A stretch of 64,000 bases of DNA, taken from NCBI GenBank assembly GCA_006226375.1, contig SBHC01000081.1, forward strand, positions 124,001 through 188,000, written 5' to 3'. Positions within the stretch are counted from its first letter, which is position 1; each line of letters starts with the position of its first letter. This document shows positions 54,801 to 63,826 of the stretch, piece by piece. The stretch is from Deltaproteobacteria bacterium (GTDB lineage Bacteria > Myxococcota_C > UBA6777). A program made the translations under genes and the position numbers. The notes below the pieces were generated by a model. That model did not search any database and was not told where the DNA came from. It saw only the letters and a program-made list of their open reading frames with translations.

Positions 54801-57230
54801 AACCTCATGGTTCAGGGGCAGAACTCGTCCCTTCAGTCGTACACCAACTACTCGGTTGAAACCAACGTACTCGAGACCCAGCCTGGAGTTCGCTTGTGGC
54901 GCAAGGTCCCAAGCACGTTGAAGCTATCGATGGCTCAAGCTGGTAGCGTCTCCATTGCGACCGAAGGAGACCTGGACACATGGTGCAGACTGGTACGTCA
55001 AGATGGCTCCACCCTTGCCAGCAATGACGACGCAACTTCCAAGCGTTGGGACTGCCGAATCGATCGATGGCTTCCAGCAGGAAAGTACCGCGTGGTTGTG
55101 GACGGAACCCCCGGTCGAGCCTGGCTCTCGGTGAAAAAGGTTCAGCCCAAACACCACCAACTTGCGCTTAACGCCAAACAACGTCACAACCTCGTACCGT
55201 TCCAGCGCAATGTGTTTGCGATGAAGCTGAAGAAAGCAACTGTGCTTCAACTCAGCACAGCCCTCACGTCCAATGGTTCTCCGCTGCATTGTTTGCTGGA
55301 AGACACAGGACAAAAAAGCAAAGTCTACGAAAGCCAGGGGGATGGCTGCAGCCCCACCTTCGCGCTCCAGCAAGGTAGCTACCAATGGCATGTGTATCAC
55401 ACAGGAGAATCCACCCAAGAGGTGAGCCTACAAAGCACCACTCCTTCCGTTGTATCGCTCGCTTCGGGCAAGCAGCAAAAGCTCTCCTTGGATGCAGACA
55501 AAGCCGTGTATCTCTCGGCGTCCCTGAAGACCTGGAGTCGCTACCGCTGGAAGCTATCGGGCAAGGACCTGACCAAGCTATCGTGTGCAGCCAACCAAGG
55601 ACAAGGAACCAACCTGAAACCCTTTAATTGCCAAGATAGCTTACTGCGAGGAGAACAAACGGTCTTGTTTGCGTTGACGTCCTCTAAAAAGCAAACCCTT
55701 GCATTGCAGCTTCAGGCCGAATCTCTTGAGGTTGGCGATACGTACAACCTCGGGCTGAAATCCAAACAGTCGGTCCAGTTGGGCGTGACCGTTCCACAAG
55801 CTGGACTGTACCAACTGGCAACAAAGTCTGACGCCTCTTGGTCCTTGCAGGTTCAGGAAGCGATGGGAATTCCGACAGGAACAAAGAGGCAACAACCTTC
55901 TTTGTTGGTCTACCTATCCAAAGGTGACCAGGCCGTTACGGTGACCTCCAATGTGAAGGAGATGTCGTCGGGAACAGTCACCTTGACGCCCGTCTCCACT
56001 GCCAAAGAGTCGGTATCCAAGACCTTGGGTCTTCACCAAGGAACCCTGGCCGCGAAGACCTCTGCTCAATGGAAGCTACCCAAGAACAAAGCGTTCCAAG
56101 TGACAGTCACGCTTCATGGCAAAGGCAGCGTGGTTGCCCTCAATGGCGACAATGAAGTACTGCAACGTTGCGCGACTCGTGAAACCCAAACCTGCAGCTG
56201 GTACCTGAACGACTCCGACAGCGGAATTCAGCTCTGGTGGACCGCTTCGTCCAAGCTTCAGTACCAAGCCCAAGTGGCTACTGCTGCGTACGTGAACACC
56301 ACAGTGAAGCTGAAACCAGGAAGTCAGTGGACCTTTCCTCAGAGCGTCCAAGGAACAAGCTTGTGGACCCTTCTTCTCGAAGGAAACGGTTCAACCGGCC
56401 TCGCGCTGGTTGGCGAAAAAGCACAGTGCATACTGCCGAACCAACCGAGTCAATGGCAGTCATGTGAAACCAAGCTGACCTTGAACGATGGAGCAAGGGT
56501 GATGATGAAAGCAACATCCCTGCCCGCTCGTGTAGTAGCCTTTGCCCAAGGAAAGAAAATGGAAGCTCTTTGGAGCCTCCCTACCCCCACAGCCAAGACG
56601 CAAGCGTTTCCGCTGTCCTTCTACCAGCGTACGATGTTGCAAACTTCCAAAGCGTCCACGGTATGGTATACCTTTACCCTCAACAAAGCTGAGGCCCTGG
56701 AACTTCGTACGACTGGCGGCTCCACACGCTGTGCCTTGATCGCCAAGAAGTCTGGGAAGGTTGTGGATGTTTCCGCTGGAACATCAGGGTGCCATCTCTC
56801 TCGAGGGTTGGCAGCAGGAACCTACTGGGTTGGTGTTCATGCAGAAAACCAACTCCACAATGGCAGCATCCAGCTCAACAACAGCCCATTGCATACGCTT
56901 AAGGAAGGCCGCAAAGGACCGATGTTGCTTGGTTCAGGTCAGTCCCTTTGGTTTGTGTTCAACACCAAGCACAACAAAAAAATGGGCGTGGGCGCCATCG
57001 GCCGTCACGACGACCTGCAATGTACCTTGTGGACCGCCCATGGAAAGCCTGTAACCTCGGGCTGTCAACGGTACCTCAAGCTGAAGCCGGGTACCTATAT
57101 GTATCGTGTCTCGTTGCCGAAAGATGCGAGCCCAACGCCGGTTCGTGTGATCTTGCGAGGTCAAAAGCCTCCACCGAATCAACCCCCGGCAGCGTACCTT
57201 CGCAAGCTTCTTAAGCGTGCCTCACTCTAG
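51825..57230 (+). CDS. Giant exported protein of Cys-paired PPC-like repeats
   Basis: 1801 residues from ATG 51825 (GGGAG about 10 bases upstream); signal peptide ends SYA/K25. The whole length is about fifteen beta-rich units of roughly 100-120 residues. Each has a Cys after a strand, a polar stretch of 10-25 residues, a second Cys, then a L-x-(P/A)-G-x-Y-x-(V/W)-x-V strand. Examples are CRLLNNEGW...CKLFGLLEPGTYSIKV, CTLYRNEY...CHIERRLQPGLYRINV, CRLVRQDG...CRIDRWLPAGKYRVVV and CALIAKKSG...CHLSRGLAAGTYWVGV. The strand pattern and the DD-x-N elements (DDNQGVAKNC, NDDATSKRWDC) resemble pre-peptidase C-terminal (PPC) domains, here with an added disulfide. No protease domain is present. It precedes the alpha-2-macroglobulin gene by 146 bp on the same strand. 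Confidence 0.82.
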   Translation: MRVSSLAFLLTTCAWLVLGGTPSYAKKRSLQPGDKVQTTSNGTESFLVSIQEAGEYRLETHGESDTRCELRSPRRGEIASDDNQGVAKNCRMDLWLAPGSYLWTVKKDKRPVKVSVARFEPQGSSTRLSLGKPHVDELTAMRVRTFHVRVNRRRWLDIDIYGVTVQTCRLLNNEGWVVPVGRSQTTAGITKQGYLQSCKLFGLLEPGTYSIKVVGRPSQTTGKTQSVNNGSLLLYVGDKAVRPFRWSRVSLKPYNKRSYWFTVPSSWGNPSTGKVKVLLQLSATTPVKSNWYTLLQQQDWYSSRKTTVRGCYRGAKHSTPKQCDIIADIDAGKRYTVQVSGAYGQKFWMRYILVYSQSKLPIGRRIKLLDQPDIGTYANFSITQPGRYHVETWPHTRSCLLEKEQRPNRWKLLQVKSLALPMPQAPDSMAAPSDDRRQVRWTALLEQGGTSQWIHLKTESTLIFGSKGRLDTKCTLYRNEYAVARHDDLTKKNRNCHIERRLQPGLYRINVRAYGKRGNSRVYVMYQGDKQNTAVPVTGGCNVSKFLTPGRYRIRASASGALRLREMYVTTLPLQTGQALRLTTLHRTLKDVPKKTVTLPLHVKTKTLWTSISNVSACRLLKNKAEVRRGKMKGRTCRLYGSIKAGTYQLELTQVPRLRHKFRRLSGASHPIWIRSSSKVKWNRNNINRLPRPEKNVYKKLALKVSQGNSHSLSMTLGESQAAHVRWTIKQRGMYQFQTTGLVPVQCQLNDARGRLHETPAPTLQKRNCQWAGLLQPGDYTLEVLATSNSKGRVHLQLSRLKTQTLRQLQDKQPTTEKLQPNLAQVHPFQVTQTNKHHIQTHSIDTPVSCAVVNKEGWTWYTLSSCNGSLDLPINSYTFWMIPTETPARYRVTFNSGKKPQELGPSLSYRIARDIKSKPAEVQLQRKVTLRYRAPQPSDKLTFKIPTSMKVEFNLSTNLIGRLFRGDQFVAKWLHTKASPSKQAISLKAGTYNLMVQGQNSSLQSYTNYSVETNVLETQPGVRLWRKVPSTLKLSMAQAGSVSIATEGDLDTWCRLVRQDGSTLASNDDATSKRWDCRIDRWLPAGKYRVVVDGTPGRAWLSVKKVQPKHHQLALNAKQRHNLVPFQRNVFAMKLKKATVLQLSTALTSNGSPLHCLLEDTGQKSKVYESQGDGCSPTFALQQGSYQWHVYHTGESTQEVSLQSTTPSVVSLASGKQQKLSLDADKAVYLSASLKTWSRYRWKLSGKDLTKLSCAANQGQGTNLKPFNCQDSLLRGEQTVLFALTSSKKQTLALQLQAESLEVGDTYNLGLKSKQSVQLGVTVPQAGLYQLATKSDASWSLQVQEAMGIPTGTKRQQPSLLVYLSKGDQAVTVTSNVKEMSSGTVTLTPVSTAKESVSKTLGLHQGTLAAKTSAQWKLPKNKAFQVTVTLHGKGSVVALNGDNEVLQRCATRETQTCSWYLNDSDSGIQLWWTASSKLQYQAQVATAAYVNTTVKLKPGSQWTFPQSVQGTSLWTLLLEGNGSTGLALVGEKAQCILPNQPSQWQSCETKLTLNDGARVMMKATSLPARVVAFAQGKKMEALWSLPTPTAKTQAFPLSFYQRTMLQTSKASTVWYTFTLNKAEALELRTTGGSTRCALIAKKSGKVVDVSAGTSGCHLSRGLAAGTYWVGVHAENQLHNGSIQLNNSPLHTLKEGRKGPMLLGSGQSLWFVFNTKHNKKMGVGAIGRHDDLQCTLWTAHGKPVTSGCQRYLKLKPGTYMYRVSLPKDASPTPVRVILRGQKPPPNQPPAAYLRKLLKRASL

Positions 57231-57278
57231 TACCTTCGTAAGAGAAAACAGATATACGAGAACGATAACCCAAACGCC

Positions 57279-57357
57279 AGGATGGAAACGATGAGGAAAG
57301 GAATGGAAATCGAAGCCAGGCTTCGTTCGTTGTCCCAACATCATCGTTTTCTATCCT
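57279..57357. promoter_or_regulatory. Nested inverted repeats before alpha-2-macroglobulin gene
   Basis: AGGATGGAAACGATGA (57279-57294) is nearly the reverse complement of TCATCGTTTTCTATCCT (57341-57357), enclosing a perfect CGAAGCC-A-GGCTTCG hairpin at 57311-57325. The element ends 19 bases before the start codon of the next gene. It may be a terminator or attenuator for the upstream gene, or a leader structure for the downstream gene. Confidence 0.45.
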
Positions 57358-57376
57358 GTAGCACAAGAGGAACATT

Positions 57377-60300
57377 ATGAGACACATGTGCAAGAGTGGC
57401 CAAAAGCCCCTGCTTTCCTTGCTCTCGGGCCTGGTTTGGCTGGGTCTCTTCACGTTGGGAAGTGGTACGGTCTGGGCCGATGCCACCTCCACCAACATTG
57501 TCCCCCAACATTTTTTAAGAAGCTATGACACGGTAACGGTTGTCTTTGCCAAGGACCTTGGTCCTGCGAAGCCCAAAGCCGAAGACCAGGGAGCCAAGTA
57601 TCTGGCGTTTCAACCTGCTGTACCTGGAGCCTATCGTTGGCTGGACAGCAAAACGCTGGAATTTCGCCCCTCACAGCCCTGGCCTGCGCTCCAGCATGTC
57701 CGCGCGTTTGTTCCCAAGGGACTGAAACATGGAGGCAAGGTTGTTTCTCCCGCGTCTCGAATTTTGCGGACGCTGCTACCTTCTCCAACGCAACTCTCTC
57801 CTCGTCAGGGAGAGAGCGATGTCGTAAACCTCAAGAAGATCGCCATCACATTCCCAAGACCGCTTCCAACCGAAGCATTGGGTCAGTCGCTTCGCGTTGA
57901 GATTCGTCGTTTGCCCGGCTTGGAAGCAACACGCCCTGACAAAGTTCTACGTTCCGGAGATTGGTGGCTGAAGCGACGCAATCGTCACAACGGACCTACC
58001 ACCTACTGGTTGGTGTTGAAGAATGACCTGCCCAAGGCTCGTCATATCACTGTGCGTCTTCAGCTCGCGTTGTCGATGCAGAATTCGTCGCAGCCGCTGC
58101 CCTTTTGGACCAGCACCTTCCGCACCCAAAAGCCCTTCCGATTAAGCCAGGTAACATGTGGAAGCGACACGGTCACGCTCGCCCAAGGACGCTCCCGCTA
58201 TATGCAAGAGCAAGCGCTCAACTGTGCAAGCGGCAACAGCGAAGTCCCCACCCTTGTCTTCACTCGCACCTTGGGAACCAACAACCCTGGTGTGCTGCGC
58301 CGTTTGATTCGGGTCAGCCCCACAGTGGCCAGCGTAAAGATCCGTGTTCGTGACAACCATGTGCAGATCCATGGTAGCTTCCAGCGAGCCACGTTGTATC
58401 GACTGACGGTTCAGGCTGGCTCTCTCCCCATTCGAGATGACGCGGGCCAGCTGCTCCAGCACCAGGGGCAACAAACCGTGTTCTTCTACCAAGGCAAGAA
58501 GACGCCGCTCTTGCAATGGGACCAACATCGCGGATTGGTCGAACGTTTCGGACCCCAAATGATGCCCATTCAGCTTCGCGGTCTGTCCAAAGTGGACTTG
58601 CGGATCTATGCCATCAAGCCCGGAGACAATCGCTTTTGGGCTGCGACAGATAGCTCGTTCCAAGTGGACGAGAACACTCCTCCCCAGGGAGAAGGTAGCA
58701 TTCCAAAAAATCCAGGCGCGACCCTTTCGTTGCCAACCCAGCACATTCACCACTACCTTCGAAGCCTCGGAACACCGGCGGTTTCCAAGGTTGTAGCGCT
58801 GCCAAAGAATGAGACCAGCAAGAAAGCGCGACTTGGACTTAACCTAGCGCCTTACTTGAAGTCGCTCCTTCCGAAGAACGCCAAAGACAGCGCTCGTCAC
58901 TTCCTGGTGGGTGTTCGTCGCCTGGATGGAAGCACCCAACGCCACTACGCTTTGGTTCAAGTCACGGACCTTGCGCTCGCCAGCGTAGAGCAAGAGAAGA
59001 AGGTTCGGTTTGTTGTTACATCTCTGCAAACGGGAAAGCCTGTCGCCAACGCCAAAGTCGAGGTCCAAGGTATCCAAGGAACTCCTCAAAAGCGCACCTG
59101 GCAAACCCTGTGGAGCGGGACAACCAACGCCCAAGGATTTGCCGTACTGGATGCTCCCAATGGGTTGAAAGGCAAGCCGGTACGTCTGAAGATTCAGCAC
59201 GGAAACGATGTGCTGGTGGTACGAACCCAAAAAGCCCCCCCAGTGTTTTTGTCGTCGCATTGGTGGCCATCGTACAAAAGCTGGCTGTCCTGGTTGAACT
59301 ACCGAAGCCCACGCCCTCTGCCCCACAACTACCGGGCTCACCTGTTCACGGAAAGACCTGTGTATCGACCGGGAGAAGCGGTCCACATCAAAGGAATCGT
59401 ACGATCCTTGAAGGAAGGCCGACTTCAGCTGCCAAACATCGTCAAAGGCAAAAAAGACCTGCAGCTTGTTGTGATTGGCCCCAAAGGACAGCGTTGGATC
59501 TACAACAACCTTAAGCTCACAGCGATGGGTGGAATCTACAAAAAGTTCGATACAAAGCGAGCACCCAGCGGCTATTACAGAGCACACCTCTACAGCAAGC
59601 ACCTCGATGGACGTCACCGCTACCTTGCCTCCCGCAACTTCCGCGTGGAAGCGTATCGGATTCCCCGCTTTGAAGTGAAGGTCCTCGCCAAAGGTCGTGA
59701 GCCCGCTGACAAGCCCTTTGTGGTTCGTGCTCTCGCAAAGTATTACGCCGGTGGCTTGGTTGTTGAACGCCCGATCAAATGGCGTGTGACCCAGCGTGTC
59801 ATCTCCTTCCGACCTGCACTGAAACAAAAGGGATTTGTGTTTGCTTCAAGCTATCGCTTCTCCCAAGGACCACGACGTCGCACCCAGTTGGTGTTGGACC
59901 GAACCACCACAATCGACAAGCAAGGCCAGGCCGCGCTGAAGATTGACCCCACCTTGAACCTCGACCTGCACGCACGACGTTACTCGGTAGAAGCAACCGT
60001 TCGCGGAACAGATGGCCGAGAGATCTCGGGCTATCGTTCGATTCTTGTGCTGCCTCCCTTTAACATTGGCGTGAAGTTGGACGGCCGATTCCGTCAAAAG
60101 CCCGGCACCCTCAAAGCCCAACTCATCGCAGTGGGAGTCAATGGCAAGCTCGTGAAAGATGTCCCTCTCACCGTAACGCTGATGCGGCGTGAGTGGCACT
60201 CCCACCTAGTCGCAACAGACTTCGTCGGTGGAGGCGTCAAGTACAAAACGGAAGTGGTGGATAGCCCTGTCGCTCGCTGCACGGTCTCGACAAAGACAAT

Positions 60301-63280
60301 GGCTGTCACCTGTCCCGTCGCTGCGAAGAAAAGCGGCGTCTATATTCTTCGTGTGCAAGGCAAAGATAAGCTAGGCCGAACCCAGTCGTTATCCATCGAC
60401 ATGTACGTCCGAGGCAATGACCAAATGGCTTGGGCTCGCTCCAAGAAAGCTGTGTTCAAGCTATCGACGGACAAGACCAAATACTTCACAGGGCAAACCG
60501 CGCAGGTGTTGGTCCGAAGTCCTTTCCAAACAGCCCGCGCGCTGGTCATTGTGGAAGACCCAGCAGGTGCTCGTTACCACTGGATGGACATCACCAAAGG
60601 ACAAGGTGTGTTCCGCATGCCTGTCGAGCGACGGTACGCTCCGTCCTTGCCCTTGCATGTGATTCTGATGCGCGGTCGGGTAGCGCAGCCTTCCAAAACC
60701 ACGCAGCTGGATCCAGGTCGGCCCCGAACCCTCGCGTCGAGCCTGCGGTTGAACGTTGACCCCAAACAAAACCGGGTGATGGTAGCGATGAAGTTGCCAC
60801 GCAAGGCACGCCCCCGACAAATGGTGGAAGTTGAGATTCAGCTCAAGTCCCCCGAAGGTCAGCCTGTTGCGGGAGAGGTCACCTTGTGGGCGGTAGACCG
60901 CGCTGTCCTTTCTTTGGGTCGTGAGCAACGCATTCACCCCTTGCGTTCGTTTGTTCGTGAACGAAGCGTTAGCATTCGTTACCGCGACACTCGCAACATG
61001 ATGGTGGGCCGTTTGCCCCAACGTGCCGAACGTTCAGGCGGTGGCGGCGGCGACGGCGGCCATCAAAACCGGACCATCCTTCGCAAAAACTTCAAGAGCG
61101 TCCCTTACTACAATCCTGCAATCACCGTAGGAACCTCAGGCCGGGTGAAAGTTCGTTTCCGCCTGCCCGACGACCTGACCACCTTCCAGGTTCGTGCTGT
61201 TGCAGTGAGTGAGTCGTATCGATTTGGATACAAAGCCAAGAACTTGTTGGTTCGTCTTCCTGTGATGATCCAGCGCACCCTGCCCCGCTTTGTCCGACCC
61301 GGCGACAGATTCCTCTCCGGTGGTGTAGGACGAGTGGCCGAAGGCAAAGGTGGACTTGCGCTGGCAACTGTCAAAGCAAAAGGCTTGGTTGTTACAGACA
61401 AGCAACAGCGGAAGCTAACCTTGCCCCAGCGCAAGGCGGTCCCGGTGTTCTTCTCGTTCCAAACCCCCTACCGCTTCCAGACGGATGTTTCCGTCAAGAT
61501 GGGGCTCATTCGACTTGCCGACAAAGAGCAGGATGCCTTCCAAATCAAGCTCCCTGTTCAGCCTGACCGCAAGCGAATCTTTGTCGTGAAAGAACAAATG
61601 GTCGCTCGCTTGGGTGCTCCATTGTCGATGCTATCGCAGTGGCCCGAAGCGATCCGGGAAGGCAGTGGTCAAGCCGAGATTCTCTTCGCAGGACGTGGAG
61701 AACTTCTCCGAACAGCCGCTGCGATGGAGTACCTGATGGAGTATCCATACGGATGCACCGAACAACAGGTCAGCCGCGCGTACCCCTTGATGGTTCTCCG
61801 CAACACGCTGAAGCAGTTTGCCTACAAGCACACTTCGACCGCAGCGAGCCAACGAGCCATTCAGAACACGCTGGATCATCTGGGTACGGTACAAAGCCGT
61901 CGTGGTTTGTTTGGCTACTGGAACGGAAGCAACGGGGATATCGGCCTTACCGCCTACACCGTCAACTTCCTCTTGGAAGCCCGAGCGGCCGGTTACAAGT
62001 ACCCCTCTTCCATGCTGACTCGTGCTCTTCGTGCTCTGCGCAGCTCCCTTCGCTCCGACCTTGTTGGAGCGCTCAATGCACGAAAGCTCCAACTTCGAGC
62101 CGACACGATGGTCGCATTGTCGATGGCGAGATGGCACGAGCCTGCGTACATGAGGAAGCTGTATTCCAACCGAAACCGCCTGGATCTGTACGGTCGAAGC
62201 CGCCTGCTCCTCGCTATGACCTACGACCAAACTCGTCATCGTGCACGTATCAACAAGCTGACCCGTGAGTTGGAAGGTCAAATGGTGCTTCGTCAAGTGG
62301 TCAACGGAAAGATCTACGCGAGCCTTCGCTTCGCTCGAAAAGAAGGTTGGTATGGCTCCAACCTCTCCAGCAAGACGCGAACCCTGGCGAGCGTGTTGGA
62401 GGCGCTGACTCGTGCCAACCCCAACAGCAAAATGATCGAGCCTTTGCAAGCCGCTCTGTTGGATCGTCAGGTCGCTGAAAAGAACGGATACGGCTGGCAA
62501 GTGGGCGGAGAGAGCCTGGGTTGGGGAAGCACCCAAAACAACGCGAGAGCCCTCCTTGCGATTCGTGCGCTGCTCGAACGAAAGAAGACCCGCTCCCTCG
62601 CGAAGTATGCGTTTGCCACCTACAACAAAAGCCAGTCCCAATGGAGCCAACCGATTTCTATGGGTGGAAACAACCCATCCCTCTGGCCGTTTGTCATCAA
62701 AACAGACTTACCTCCTCAATTGAAGGTCACAGGACCCAGCTCCAATGAGCCGATTTGGGTCCGAATGCGTCTGTCGTACCTTCCGAAGGTTCGCGGTTCA
62801 GAGGTCAAGTCGTTGAACCGAGGCCTGGCTCTGGTTCGTTCGACAACAGTGGTTGGCAAAACCAAAGAAGACAACCGCTACTTTGAAGTCAAAGCAGGAA
62901 CAAACCGCAAGGTGCCATTTGGCGCTGTACTGGAAGAAAGTGTTCGGATTGTGAACGGCCAAGGCCATGCACATGTTGCTGTTGAAGTGCCTCTGCCGGC
63001 AGGTGTTGAGGTGATGAACCCCAACTTAATGACGGCCTCCAGCCAGTCCAAAACAAGCCAGCAAAACACCATCCGTCCGACGCACACCGAGTTCCTCGAC
63101 GATCGCGTCCGGTACTTCTTCAACTACCTGCCCTCTGGAGACCACCGCTTGTACTTCCGAGTCCGAGCGACCACCAGCGGACAATTCACCTATCCACCTG
63201 CTCACGCAGAGCTGATGTACCGACCCTCCGTCATGGGACGAAGCGCAGGCTACCCCCTCACCGTACAGCCCGCCAAGTAA
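57377..63280 (+). CDS. Bacterial alpha-2-macroglobulin with thioester motif
   Basis: 1967 residues. GAGGA about 6 bases before the ATG; signal peptide ends VWA/D34, with no lipobox. N-terminal macroglobulin-like beta domains include FTERPVYRPGEAVHIKGIVR near 660. Around residue 1175-1240 come LWAVDRAVLSL and a Gly-rich disordered loop (GGGGGDGGHQNRT). Next are the A2M segment FRLPDDLTTFQVRAVAVS and the thioester site PYGCTEQQ (Cys1460, Gln1463), which matches the CxEQ motif. A helical toroid (thioester domain) and a receptor-binding-like C-terminus follow. Such proteins trap proteases in the periplasm or at the surface by covalent capture. Unlike E. coli YfhM there is no penicillin-binding protein 1C beside it; the neighbour is the PPC-like repeat protein. 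Confidence 0.95.
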   Translation: MRHMCKSGQKPLLSLLSGLVWLGLFTLGSGTVWADATSTNIVPQHFLRSYDTVTVVFAKDLGPAKPKAEDQGAKYLAFQPAVPGAYRWLDSKTLEFRPSQPWPALQHVRAFVPKGLKHGGKVVSPASRILRTLLPSPTQLSPRQGESDVVNLKKIAITFPRPLPTEALGQSLRVEIRRLPGLEATRPDKVLRSGDWWLKRRNRHNGPTTYWLVLKNDLPKARHITVRLQLALSMQNSSQPLPFWTSTFRTQKPFRLSQVTCGSDTVTLAQGRSRYMQEQALNCASGNSEVPTLVFTRTLGTNNPGVLRRLIRVSPTVASVKIRVRDNHVQIHGSFQRATLYRLTVQAGSLPIRDDAGQLLQHQGQQTVFFYQGKKTPLLQWDQHRGLVERFGPQMMPIQLRGLSKVDLRIYAIKPGDNRFWAATDSSFQVDENTPPQGEGSIPKNPGATLSLPTQHIHHYLRSLGTPAVSKVVALPKNETSKKARLGLNLAPYLKSLLPKNAKDSARHFLVGVRRLDGSTQRHYALVQVTDLALASVEQEKKVRFVVTSLQTGKPVANAKVEVQGIQGTPQKRTWQTLWSGTTNAQGFAVLDAPNGLKGKPVRLKIQHGNDVLVVRTQKAPPVFLSSHWWPSYKSWLSWLNYRSPRPLPHNYRAHLFTERPVYRPGEAVHIKGIVRSLKEGRLQLPNIVKGKKDLQLVVIGPKGQRWIYNNLKLTAMGGIYKKFDTKRAPSGYYRAHLYSKHLDGRHRYLASRNFRVEAYRIPRFEVKVLAKGREPADKPFVVRALAKYYAGGLVVERPIKWRVTQRVISFRPALKQKGFVFASSYRFSQGPRRRTQLVLDRTTTIDKQGQAALKIDPTLNLDLHARRYSVEATVRGTDGREISGYRSILVLPPFNIGVKLDGRFRQKPGTLKAQLIAVGVNGKLVKDVPLTVTLMRREWHSHLVATDFVGGGVKYKTEVVDSPVARCTVSTKTMAVTCPVAAKKSGVYILRVQGKDKLGRTQSLSIDMYVRGNDQMAWARSKKAVFKLSTDKTKYFTGQTAQVLVRSPFQTARALVIVEDPAGARYHWMDITKGQGVFRMPVERRYAPSLPLHVILMRGRVAQPSKTTQLDPGRPRTLASSLRLNVDPKQNRVMVAMKLPRKARPRQMVEVEIQLKSPEGQPVAGEVTLWAVDRAVLSLGREQRIHPLRSFVRERSVSIRYRDTRNMMVGRLPQRAERSGGGGGDGGHQNRTILRKNFKSVPYYNPAITVGTSGRVKVRFRLPDDLTTFQVRAVAVSESYRFGYKAKNLLVRLPVMIQRTLPRFVRPGDRFLSGGVGRVAEGKGGLALATVKAKGLVVTDKQQRKLTLPQRKAVPVFFSFQTPYRFQTDVSVKMGLIRLADKEQDAFQIKLPVQPDRKRIFVVKEQMVARLGAPLSMLSQWPEAIREGSGQAEILFAGRGELLRTAAAMEYLMEYPYGCTEQQVSRAYPLMVLRNTLKQFAYKHTSTAASQRAIQNTLDHLGTVQSRRGLFGYWNGSNGDIGLTAYTVNFLLEARAAGYKYPSSMLTRALRALRSSLRSDLVGALNARKLQLRADTMVALSMARWHEPAYMRKLYSNRNRLDLYGRSRLLLAMTYDQTRHRARINKLTRELEGQMVLRQVVNGKIYASLRFARKEGWYGSNLSSKTRTLASVLEALTRANPNSKMIEPLQAALLDRQVAEKNGYGWQVGGESLGWGSTQNNARALLAIRALLERKKTRSLAKYAFATYNKSQSQWSQPISMGGNNPSLWPFVIKTDLPPQLKVTGPSSNEPIWVRMRLSYLPKVRGSEVKSLNRGLALVRSTTVVGKTKEDNRYFEVKAGTNRKVPFGAVLEESVRIVNGQGHAHVAVEVPLPAGVEVMNPNLMTASSQSKTSQQNTIRPTHTEFLDDRVRYFFNYLPSGDHRLYFRVRATTSGQFTYPPAHAELMYRPSVMGRSAGYPLTVQPAK

Positions 63281-63343
63281 GACTCACTGCAAAGCTCCGA
63301 AAGACTCCCCCTGAAGCTACCCAAGCCGTTCCGGCAAGCTATC

Positions 63344-63826
63344 CTATCCCAGCAACTTCTTGATGTCCTTCTCAATCGAGTTCGGTTTGGTTTGTGGAGC
63401 GTAACGCTTCACAGGCTTTCCTTCCGCGTCGACCAGAAACTTGGTAAAGTTCCACTTAATTTTTGTAGACCCAAGCAACCCTGGCAACTCCGTTTTGAGG
63501 TACGCAAACAGGGGATGTGAGTTGTTGCCATTGACGTCGACTTTGGCAAACAAAGGAAAGGTCACGTTGAAGCGTGTGTCGCAAAACTCACGAATGTCTT
63601 CGGCAGTTCCTGGCTCTTGAGAGCCAAACTGGTTGCAAGGAAACGCCAGGACCTCAAGCTTCTCCTGGTTCCTTTCGTACAACTCCTGTAACTGTTCGTA
63701 CTGAGGTGTAAAGCCACATCGACTTGCGGTGTTGACGATGAGGAGCACTTTGCCCTTGTACTCGTCCAGTTGGACAGTCTCACCGGAGTTCGTCACCGCT
63801 TCAAATTCATGTACACTGTTTGCCAT
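63344..63826 (-). CDS. Glutathione peroxidase family protein (Cys type)
   Basis: 160 residues, GAGG about 7 bases upstream. The peroxidatic Cys37 is in NTASRCGFTPQY, the Gln in FPCNQFGSQEP, and Trp125-Asn126 in KIKWNFTKFLVD, the full catalytic set. It reduces hydroperoxides; Cys-type bacterial members usually use thioredoxin rather than glutathione. No signal peptide, so cytoplasmic. It converges with the alpha-2-macroglobulin gene, 63 bp apart. Confidence 0.95.
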   Translation of the reverse strand: MANSVHEFEAVTNSGETVQLDEYKGKVLLIVNTASRCGFTPQYEQLQELYERNQEKLEVLAFPCNQFGSQEPGTAEDIREFCDTRFNVTFPLFAKVDVNGNNSHPLFAYLKTELPGLLGSTKIKWNFTKFLVDAEGKPVKRYAPQTKPNSIEKDIKKLLG

